A DNA stretch of 64,000 nt, from NCBI GenBank assembly GCA_029261995.1, contig JAJDAF010000019.1:1-64000 (forward strand). The letters are read 5' to 3'. Within the stretch, counting starts at the first letter, position 1. Each line of letters starts with the position of its first letter. A model generated the notes under the pieces. The model searched no databases. It worked only from the letters and a program-made list of their open reading frames with translations, and was not told the DNA's origin. Source of the DNA: Candidatus Zhuqueibacterota bacterium. Its GTDB lineage: Bacteria; Zhuqueibacterota; Zhuqueibacteria; Oceanimicrobiales; Oceanimicrobiaceae. The position numbers and the translations under genes were made by a program. Positions 57,515-64,000 of the stretch are shown here, in pieces.

Positions 57515-58342
57515 TCAGTCCTTTCGTCCCGCTGGCGTCTTCTTGGAGCGAACACTGGGTTTGGTGGCGCCCGGGGACTTCCGGTGGCTAGCAGACTGAC
57601 TGGTTGTGGCGGAACTAATCCGCGCTACAAAATCCACTATCTCCTTGCGGACCCTATCTTTTTCAACATCGACGGAGAGAATATGAAATGACTTTTCCAA
57701 CTTCACCATGCGTTTGTCCTGCGACTGCACGGTCTGGAAAATTATGTCGGCGTTTTCGGGAGAAATCGTATGGTCGAGATTTGAATGCATGATCAGAATT
57801 GGGGCGTCGATTTCCGGCAAGTCCGCAAACGTGTGCTCCGTCAGCTGAAATAGCTGTCGTACTGCGCGGTATGGATAGCGACGATAGCTTCCTAATTTCC
57901 CTTTTGCATCTTGGTCACGGACATCCTCCCCACGTCGCTTCTTGCGATACCTTATAACTTGGCTCAAGGCCGTAACCCCGAGCCTCTGCCATCTTGGGAA
58001 CATGACCGGAGCGGCGAGACAGACAATGCCCCGAACCTTTTTGTGGGCCGCAAGATGCAGCGCGAGGGTGCCTCCCATGGACAGGCCGACAACAAAAACC
58101 TCGTCACAGATCCCGGCAAGTTGCTCGTAACTCCGTTTCGCGCACTCAAACCATTCACGCCAGCCAAAATTCAACATGTCTCCGGAATACGTTCCGTGCC
58201 CGGGAAGTGTCGGGAGCATGATGGTTAGCTTCTTGCGCGCAAGAAAGTCAGCCAAATCAAGCAATTCAGCCTGGCTCCCGGTAAAGCCATGCAGCAACAG
58301 ACAACCGGTCTTGCCCCCTTTCTTGAGAATGTCTTCGGCCAT
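57515..58342 (-). CDS. Alpha/beta hydrolase, carboxylesterase/monoacylglycerol lipase type
   Basis: A 275-residue serine hydrolase. LLLHGFTGSQAELLDLA supplies the oxyanion loop, VVGLSMGGTLALHLA the nucleophile Ser, PILIMHSNLDHTISPENA the Asp, and EKSFHILSVDVEKDRV the catalytic His. This pattern and size match Est30-type carboxylesterases and monoacylglycerol lipases acting on short acyl esters. A basic, low-complexity tail of about 30 residues (SHRKSPGATKPSVRSKKTPAGRKD) follows the fold. No signal peptide is present, so it is cytoplasmic. It is divergent from mraZ. Confidence 0.9.
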   Translation of the reverse strand: MAEDILKKGGKTGCLLLHGFTGSQAELLDLADFLARKKLTIMLPTLPGHGTYSGDMLNFGWREWFECAKRSYEQLAGICDEVFVVGLSMGGTLALHLAAHKKVRGIVCLAAPVMFPRWQRLGVTALSQVIRYRKKRRGEDVRDQDAKGKLGSYRRYPYRAVRQLFQLTEHTFADLPEIDAPILIMHSNLDHTISPENADIIFQTVQSQDKRMVKLEKSFHILSVDVEKDRVRKEIVDFVARISSATTSQSASHRKSPGATKPSVRSKKTPAGRKD

Positions 58343-58369
58343 TGAATTTCCAGTGTGGCAAAAACATAG

Positions 58370-58485
58370 GGCTGGCGGCCCGGGGTTGTCTCCCAGTGCA
58401 GTAATCCCCGGCCGCTCGGGCGGGTACCTGGCGGGCGCCAGATTTGGATAATACCCATTTGCCCGGGGTTGCCACCAGCCCCTTT
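58370..58485. repeat. GC-rich structured repeat between esterase and mraZ
   Basis: GGCTGGCGGC (58370-58379) and GCCACCAGCC (58472-58481) are inverted with one mismatch, and GCCCGGGGTTG occurs as an exact direct repeat at 58378-58388 and 58462-58472. The block is far more GC-rich than its AT-rich right flank and encodes nothing recognisable. It may be a solitary dispersed repeat. Confidence 0.45.
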
Positions 58486-58587
58486 ATTTCGATGGTAATT
58501 GTTGCGACAACTCAAATATAAGCATAATAATTAGGAAATCAAGGAGTTTCGGGATGCAAAAAAAAAGGGAATAAATTCAAAAAAAGT

Positions 58588-58616
58588 TTGCATTTGGTTG
58601 TTTGATGGCGTATTTT
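58588..58616 (+). promoter_or_regulatory. Candidate promoter of the dcw cluster
   Basis: TTGCAT at 58588-58593, 17-base spacer, TATTTT at 58611-58616, in an AT-rich stretch 32 bases before the mraZ ATG. A TTGGGTG close to the start codon resembles the TGGG half-sites bound by MraZ itself, but clear tandem copies are not visible. Confidence 0.6.
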
Positions 58617-58647
58617 AGGCCACAGAATGGAGTGAATTGGGTGCACA

Positions 58648-59106
58648 ATGGAGAGAAAGAACAAAACACCATCCAAACGCAAAAACACCTCGGAAGACTT
58701 TGTCGGTGAGTACAGTTGCACGCTTGATGACAACAACCGCCTGATCATTCCATCCAAATTCCGGAGAACGATCAACGACACCGAAAAGGACATGGACGAG
58801 AAATTGGTAGCTGTCCACATTTACAGCAAGGACTTTCTGACTCTCTACCCAATCTCCACCTGGAAATCGGAAATCGCAGCTCGCATGAGAACTCTTAGCC
58901 ATGAAGACCACGACGCCCTTTTGAGCAGACGAAACCTAGGCAGGCGAACGGCCCACATCCCCGTAGACAAGCAAGGGCGTATCAGTATCCCACTCAACTT
59001 CTACAAGGCCGTTGGCATTGAAAAAAACGTAATTCTGATTGGCTCCATCGACATGATACAGATTGGCAGCCCAGGCAAGCTTGGAGATCCACTTATCGAT
59101 CTTTAA
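58648..59106 (+). CDS. mraZ: Transcriptional regulator MraZ
   Basis: A 152-residue double AbrB-like protein, first gene of the dcw cluster. The two conserved DxxxR blocks are DDNNRLIIPSKFR (about 27-39) and DKQGRISIPLNF (about 107-118). MraZ forms a ring and represses its own operon in E. coli. The N-terminal 20 residues are extra and basic. Confidence 0.95.
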   Translation: MERKNKTPSKRKNTSEDFVGEYSCTLDDNNRLIIPSKFRRTINDTEKDMDEKLVAVHIYSKDFLTLYPISTWKSEIAARMRTLSHEDHDALLSRRNLGRRTAHIPVDKQGRISIPLNFYKAVGIEKNVILIGSIDMIQIGSPGKLGDPLIDL

Positions 59107-59156
59107 GGGTTTGGCGGGTGAAGGGAGCGCATGTTCTCAAAACAGGAAGTTGAAAC

Positions 59157-60080
59157 ATGTACCACGAGCCAGTTCTTGTCAAGGAAGTCGTCGAACTTCT
59201 GATCACGGAACCCGGCGGCACTTATGTGGACGGCACACTGGGTGGCGGCGGTCATTCTGAGGCCATACTCAAACAAACTGATACAGACGCCCGGCTCATC
59301 GGCATCGATCAGGACAGCGATGCGCTTGACTTTGCCCACTCGCGATTGATCGACTTCGAGCGGCGAATTTGCCTGCAACAGGCCAACTTTCGAAACATTG
59401 ATGACGCACTAATCAATTGCGAAACAAACCAAGTTCATGGAATTCTCCTGGACTTGGGAGTGTCATCACACCAAATCGATACGGCGAGCCGAGGCTTCAG
59501 TTTTTCTCAGGATGGTGAAATCGACATGCGCATGGATGCCCGGCGCGGCCAGTCGGCCAGCAATCTAGTCAACGAGTACGCTGAGGGTGAGTTGGAAAAA
59601 ATATTTCGAGAGTTTGGTGAAGAGAGGCATAGTCGCGCCATCGCGAGAGCGATTGTCAGGCAGCGGCAACTTTCACCGATTCTCACCACAGGTCAGTTGA
59701 GAGAATTGGTTGAAAAGAATGTGCCGGCCAGAATGAGCATCAAATCTGTGGCGCGGATTTTTCAGGCGCTTCGCATAGCAGTTAACGATGAACTAGGGAA
59801 CCTGCAAACGGCCTTGCACGCTTGCCTTGAGCGTCTGGCTGTGGGCGGGAGATTGGTCATTATCACTTACCACTCGCTGGAGGACCGGTTGGTGAAGACA
59901 TTTTTCAAAAGTGAGGCCGCGAGCTGCGAATGTCCACCGGGTCTCCCGGTTTGCGTCTGTGACAAAGTGAGTCGAGTAAAAATCCTGACCAGGCGACCCA
60001 TTTCACCTCTGGACGATGAAATGGCAAGGAACCCGAGAAGCCGCAGTGCAAAACTGCGTGCCGCCGAGCGAATTGCATGA
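59157..60080 (+). CDS. rsmH: 16S rRNA (cytosine1402-N4)-methyltransferase RsmH
   Basis: A 307-residue SAM-dependent methyltransferase acting on the decoding site of 16S rRNA. MYHEPVLVKEVVELL opens the protein. YVDGTLGGGGHSEAIL is the SAM-binding motif, DLGVSSHQIDTASRGFSF the family core, and ITYHSLEDRLVKTFFK the catalytic-side motif. RNPRSRSAKLRAAERI near the C-terminus is canonical. Between mraZ and ftsL, as usual. Confidence 0.97.
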   Translation: MYHEPVLVKEVVELLITEPGGTYVDGTLGGGGHSEAILKQTDTDARLIGIDQDSDALDFAHSRLIDFERRICLQQANFRNIDDALINCETNQVHGILLDLGVSSHQIDTASRGFSFSQDGEIDMRMDARRGQSASNLVNEYAEGELEKIFREFGEERHSRAIARAIVRQRQLSPILTTGQLRELVEKNVPARMSIKSVARIFQALRIAVNDELGNLQTALHACLERLAVGGRLVIITYHSLEDRLVKTFFKSEAASCECPPGLPVCVCDKVSRVKILTRRPISPLDDEMARNPRSRSAKLRAAERIA

Positions 60081-60099
60081 CCAAGGTGTAGCTATCAAG

Positions 60100-60432
60100 A
60101 TGGCGGAATACACACAAATCCCTCTAATAAAGAACCACGGCCTGAGCCTGAAGCCGGAGATTCTGGTGCTGCCAGTCAGAAAATTTCACTGGCTCTTGCT
60201 CATTCTTGCTGGCTTACTTCTGTACGTGTGGTTGAAAGTGGAGACTGATCTGCAGTTGACCAGAATCAGCGCTCAAGAGGCCGAACATGGAGAAGTCTTG
60301 AGCGAGAACGAGAGGCTGCGTGCCGAAATCGTGCGGCTTTCAAGCTTTGAGCGCATACAACGAATTGCCCAGTCAAGACTGGGTCTGGAGTTTGTGTCCG
60401 ATGAACAGATTATCGAAGTCCCCAAGAAATAG
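60100..60432 (+). CDS. ftsL: FtsL-like cell division protein
   Basis: A 110-residue single-pass protein: a cytoplasmic N-terminus, a membrane helix (FHWLLLILAGLLLYVWL, about 33-50) and a periplasmic coiled coil (about 58-95). It ends in the IAQSRLGLEFVSDEQIIEVP pattern typical of FtsL. Identification rests on topology and position between rsmH and ftsI. In the divisome FtsL pairs with FtsB and activates FtsWI. Its end overlaps the ftsI start by 32 bases. Confidence 0.85.
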   Translation: MAEYTQIPLIKNHGLSLKPEILVLPVRKFHWLLLILAGLLLYVWLKVETDLQLTRISAQEAEHGEVLSENERLRAEIVRLSSFERIQRIAQSRLGLEFVSDEQIIEVPKK

Positions 60433-62593
60433 GTCCCATGCAGGCAGGACCCGTCTCGGGGTAGCGGCGCCGATTGGATCAGCCGACCAGGGCTACTGGC
60501 GCATTCATCTGAGCAAATATGCACTGATGCTGGCATTCATGGGCATTCTGGTAAAACTGGTGCACATTCAAATTGTGCGGCATGAAGCGTATGCAAAGCT
60601 GGCGAATGAGCAGTATACGCTGGCCCACACCAACAAGGCGGCTCGCGGACTCATCCTGGACCGGAACCAGGTCCCGCTGGCCTTCAACCGGCGGCGCTAT
60701 GATGTGTCCGTCTACAAGAAAAGCGTCAAGGATGCGGCAGCAATGCTGACCTCGCTGTCAGCCATTCTGAAAGTGGATATCCAGCAATTGCGCGCACGCT
60801 ATGCTCGCAACAGTTCATACGTGGTTCTCGCTCGAGGGCTACCGAAGAACCAGGTTAAGGCGATAGAAATGCAGCGATTGGAAGGCATTGCCATTACGAG
60901 AAGTACGGACAGAACCTACCCCTTTAAAAGAAATTTGGCCCAGACGCTCGGTTTTGCCAATGTTGACGGAACAGGTATCAGCGGCATCGAATTGCAGTAC
61001 GACAAGCTCCTCCGGGGTACGGACGGCTGGACTTTCCTGCAGAAAGATGCTCGGGGCAAGAGGGTCATGCCGATAATGTCGCGGACGAAAAAGAGCCGGC
61101 GTGGTGGCAACGTAATCCTCACCGTGGACAATGTGGTTCAATCGATTGCGGAAGAGGAGCTTCGCAGGGCGGTCATCAGGCACAACGCCAAAGGCGGCAC
61201 AGTTGTCGTCACCAACCCTGGCACGGGTGAAATTCTCGGGCTCGCCTCCACCCCTGGCTTTGATCCGAATCGAGCACGCAGGAAAGTCGATAGTGAGGCG
61301 TGGCGAATCCGTGGAATTACCGATATCTTTGAGCCAGGCTCAACCTTTAAAATCGCCACAATGCTAGCGGCCCTGACTTCAAGAAAGATCAAACGAGGCG
61401 ATCTTGAGTTTTGTGAGAATGGCAGCTATCAAGTGTACAATGAGACCATAAACGACTCCGAAGGCCACGGCTACCTGACTTTCGATGACATCTTCATCTA
61501 CTCCAGCAACATCGGAACCGCGAAAACCGCAGCCAAACTCGGCAAGCAACAGCTCTATCGCGCAGCCCGCGACCTTGGCTTCGGCAGCTCGACTGGTGTC
61601 GAACTGCCCGGCGAGGTTTCAGGGATTCTAAAGAAACCATCTGAGTGGACAAATTACACCTTGCTTGCAATGTCATACGGCCACGAGGTGGCTGTCACGG
61701 CGCTGCAAATGGCCATGGCCTACGGCGCAATCGCGAACGGTGGCATGCTGATGAAACCCGCAATTGTGCAGGAAATTCTCGACGAACGGGACCGGACTAC
61801 TTTCAAGTTCAAGCCACAGGTTGTTCGCCAGGTCATGCAACCGAAAATCGCAGCGGAGATGGCTGAAATACTGACCGGAGTAGTCGAAAAGGGCACCGGC
61901 AAGCTGGCTCGAATCGAGGGCATCGAAATTGCGGGCAAGACCGGCACGGCTCAAAAAGTCAGGCGCGACAAGAAGGGCTATTCCAAAACCAAATTTGTGG
62001 CGTCATTCGCATGCTTCTATCCGGCAGAACAAGCCAGGCTACTTATTTACATGTGCGTTGACGAACCCAATCCGAACTACTATGGCGGTACCGTTGTAGC
62101 GCCGGCCGTCAAACGCATTCTTGAACGCATCAGCAGTATCCCGGACAAACAACTTCCCGACCGGCACAAACGTGTGCCTAGTTCGGAAGTTGCTTCTGAC
62201 GCTGTAATTCCGAAATTGGTCGGCCATGACCGGATAACAGCTGAACGCGTGCTGCGGGAACTTGGTATCAAGTATCGAATCTCCGGAGCAGGAAATGTGG
62301 TTCAGAGTCAGCACATCCCGACGCTCGCGAATCCGGAAGAAGAAAAGCAGGTTCTGCTGGTGGTCGGCTCAACAGGCGGAGATAACGAACATGTGCTGAT
62401 GCCGAAAGTCACCGGGATGTCTCTGCGCCAGGCTATCGCGAAACTGTCCGGCAGCGGCCTGAGCGTCAAGGTGACGGGAACCGGCAGAGTGGTCGGACAG
62501 CAGCCCTCGGCTGGCTCAGAAATGCGGGTCGGCGCAACATGTCACCTCGAATGTCGAGCGTCAATCCCGGCAAGTTTTTTGCCGAAACCGTAA
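60401..62593 (+). CDS. ftsI: FtsI/SpoVD-type penicillin-binding protein with two PASTA domains
   Basis: A 730-residue class B PBP, the septal peptidoglycan transpeptidase. A membrane helix at about 36-58 is followed by the dimerisation domain with RGLILDRNQVPLAFN. Catalytic motifs are Ser314-x-x-Lys317 (PGSTFKIA), Ser368-x-Asn370 (YSSNIG) and Lys513-Thr-Gly (GKTGTAQ). Two C-terminal PASTA domains follow (VIPKLVGHDRITAERVL and MPKVTGMSLRQAIAKL). The E. coli FtsI (588 residues) lacks PASTA. ATG 60401 overlaps ftsL, implying coupled translation. Confidence 0.95.
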   Translation: MNRLSKSPRNRSHAGRTRLGVAAPIGSADQGYWRIHLSKYALMLAFMGILVKLVHIQIVRHEAYAKLANEQYTLAHTNKAARGLILDRNQVPLAFNRRRYDVSVYKKSVKDAAAMLTSLSAILKVDIQQLRARYARNSSYVVLARGLPKNQVKAIEMQRLEGIAITRSTDRTYPFKRNLAQTLGFANVDGTGISGIELQYDKLLRGTDGWTFLQKDARGKRVMPIMSRTKKSRRGGNVILTVDNVVQSIAEEELRRAVIRHNAKGGTVVVTNPGTGEILGLASTPGFDPNRARRKVDSEAWRIRGITDIFEPGSTFKIATMLAALTSRKIKRGDLEFCENGSYQVYNETINDSEGHGYLTFDDIFIYSSNIGTAKTAAKLGKQQLYRAARDLGFGSSTGVELPGEVSGILKKPSEWTNYTLLAMSYGHEVAVTALQMAMAYGAIANGGMLMKPAIVQEILDERDRTTFKFKPQVVRQVMQPKIAAEMAEILTGVVEKGTGKLARIEGIEIAGKTGTAQKVRRDKKGYSKTKFVASFACFYPAEQARLLIYMCVDEPNPNYYGGTVVAPAVKRILERISSIPDKQLPDRHKRVPSSEVASDAVIPKLVGHDRITAERVLRELGIKYRISGAGNVVQSQHIPTLANPEEEKQVLLVVGSTGGDNEHVLMPKVTGMSLRQAIAKLSGSGLSVKVTGTGRVVGQQPSAGSEMRVGATCHLECRASIPASFLPKP

Positions 62594-62596
62594 GCG

Positions 62597-63988
62597 ATGA
62601 CCATGGAATTGAATTTCGAACAACTTCTACAAATCCCCGGATGCCGGTTCGAGTACCACGGTCACTCGGACCTGCTGAAAAAGCCAGTGGCGAACCTGTC
62701 GATAGACAGCAGAACGCTGCAGCCGCGAGATATTTATCTTGCGCTCAAGGGAGAAACTCACGACGGCCACGCGTTCGTTGACGCAGCCTTCGAGCGTCAC
62801 GCAGCAGCCGCGATTCTGGATGCAGATTTTTTCGCAAGCGCGGCCGACTCCGTGAAGCAACGCAACGTGTTTGTAGTTAAAGATACCCTGCTGGCACTGC
62901 AGGAACTCTCGAAGTTCTACCGGCAGAGATTCCAGATTCCATTTATCGCACTTACAGGCACCAATGGCAAGACGACGACCAAAGAAATGATAGCCGCCGT
63001 ACTCGGTCAGTCAGGCTCGGTCTGCAAGACCCAAGGCAATTTCAACAATCACATCGGGCTCCCGCTCACTCTACTCGAGCTTCAACGGAAGCACGACTTT
63101 GCCGTGATTGAGATGGGTACAAACCACTTTGGCGAAATTTCAAGGTTGTGCCAGATCGCCGAACCGGATCTGGGCCTGATCACCAATGTCGGTCACGGGC
63201 ATACCGAATACCTGCTCGACCTGCAGGGCGTGGCAAAAGCCAAGATGGAACTGTTCGACTATCTTCAACCCGGCAAGCTCGTCCTGCTCAACCTTGACGA
63301 CCCGGAATTGGCGCGGCGTGCAGATGCTGTCAATAGAAAAGTATCTTACAGTTTGACGATGAAGGCAGATATTACTGGCGAACGTCTCTCTCTGGACGCG
63401 GCTGGTCATCCGGGACTTCGCGTAGACGGCATAGACATCCGGCTTAACCTTGTTGGTTGGCACAATGTGCAAAATGCCGTGGCAGCTATCGCCACGGGAA
63501 TACAATTCGGCATAGCCGTTTCCTCGATGAAAGAGGCCTTGGAGAACATCGAGTTGCCTTCAAAGCGCATGCAAATATCAAAGGTTGCTGGCGTGACGAT
63601 TCTCAACGATTGCTACAATGCCAATCCCGAGTCCACCAAAGCCGCTCTGCAAACAATGGCTGAGATACCGGTGTCCGGGCGCAAAATCGTAGTGCTCGGA
63701 GACATGCTTGAGCTAGGCCCAAGCGGTGGAGAGATTCACACGGAAATTGGCAACGCGGTCGCCCAACACGGCGCGGATGCCCTGTTAGGCTTCGGCCCAC
63801 TAACACGCCTGGCAGTGAGTGCATTTGCCAGCCGCGCAAAAACTCGTCCGGGCCACAACTTTGATGACAAGAACAAGCTTGTCGAAGCCTTGAATGAACT
63901 TGTCGAGCCGGGAGATATCGTCCTTGTGAAAGGCTCGCGAGGCATGAAAATGGAAGAGATAATCGACGGCTTGCGGCCAACCGGCTGA
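62597..63988 (+). CDS. murF: UDP-MurNAc-tripeptide:D-Ala-D-Ala ligase MurF
   Basis: A 463-residue Mur ligase adding D-Ala-D-Ala to complete the peptidoglycan pentapeptide. The N-terminal domain carries SIDSRTLQPRDIYLALKGE. The ATP-binding GTNGKTTTKE is at 121-130, NFNNHIGLPLTLL and AVIEMGTNHFGEI are MurF-specific, and NDCYNANPES opens the C-terminal domain. VLGDMLELG and LVKGSRGMKMEEI are conserved. It starts three bases after ftsI. The expected murE between them is absent. Confidence 0.96.
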   Translation: MTMELNFEQLLQIPGCRFEYHGHSDLLKKPVANLSIDSRTLQPRDIYLALKGETHDGHAFVDAAFERHAAAAILDADFFASAADSVKQRNVFVVKDTLLALQELSKFYRQRFQIPFIALTGTNGKTTTKEMIAAVLGQSGSVCKTQGNFNNHIGLPLTLLELQRKHDFAVIEMGTNHFGEISRLCQIAEPDLGLITNVGHGHTEYLLDLQGVAKAKMELFDYLQPGKLVLLNLDDPELARRADAVNRKVSYSLTMKADITGERLSLDAAGHPGLRVDGIDIRLNLVGWHNVQNAVAAIATGIQFGIAVSSMKEALENIELPSKRMQISKVAGVTILNDCYNANPESTKAALQTMAEIPVSGRKIVVLGDMLELGPSGGEIHTEIGNAVAQHGADALLGFGPLTRLAVSAFASRAKTRPGHNFDDKNKLVEALNELVEPGDIVLVKGSRGMKMEEIIDGLRPTG

Positions 63989-64000
63989 TCGTCAGGGATC

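Overview
The window reads as a stretch of chromosome from a Gram-negative bacterium with an aerobic or mixed respiratory lifestyle. Evidence includes lipoprotein and Tat export signals, multiheme c-type cytochromes, a Rieske/cytochrome b pair, a type II fatty acid synthesis operon and the start of a division and cell-wall (dcw) cluster. IspG in the large inserted form and a PASTA-bearing FtsI fit the Bacteroidota/Chlorobi/Calditrichota/KSB1 side of the tree. That placement is inference from gene types only; no rRNA or tRNA gene was seen.

Positions 1-12.8 kb are an accessory region. It holds a small membrane protein, a decayed response-regulator fragment, a large RloC/PrrC-like ATPase, an orphan hypothetical, a DUF457-type membrane hydrolase, an SRPBCC protein, a GC-rich katG and two tandem beta-propeller lipoproteins. 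Four copies of one repeat family, each an internally deleted relic of a REP-associated tyrosine transposase (RAYT), sit just downstream of genes here. Next come an overlapping pair of exported proteins (a Tat-type PLP enzyme and a RidA lipoprotein), mobA, a second response-regulator fragment and a hairpin-rich repeat.

Positions 16.6-22.7 kb hold six redox genes on the + strand: an 8-heme cytochrome, a Tat-type four-cluster ferredoxin subunit, an NrfD-like quinone-reactive subunit, a Rieske protein, a fused b6/subunit-IV cytochrome b and a 9-heme cytochrome. This puts an ActABC/Qrc-like module beside a b6f-like module and is the best candidate for an undescribed system. Positions 22.7-28.1 kb (- strand) are a likely phosphate-scavenging operon: phytase, phytase-like propeller, TPR protein and purple acid phosphatase. 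Three of its products end in the same short proline-rich tail.

Positions 28.8-35.6 kb are an amino-sugar locus: Na+/solute symporter, NagB/PIG-L fusion, ROK kinase and ROK repressor, with a clear promoter and operator. ispG and fadI follow. Positions 39.7-51.6 kb are one long - strand run: a cyclic-diphosphoglycerate-synthetase-like GTPase, carbamate kinase, sucC, sucD, ndk, DUF177, rpmF, plsX, fabH, fabD, fabG, acpP, fabF and rnc. Then come an orphan OmpR-type regulator, a heterodimeric ABC exporter with a lipoprotein, and an esterase. From 58.6 kb the dcw cluster starts: mraZ, rsmH, ftsL, ftsI, murF, with murE missing from its usual place. Two genes, fabD and the second ABC subunit, appear to start at ATA and ATT codons placed behind strong Shine-Dalgarno sequences.
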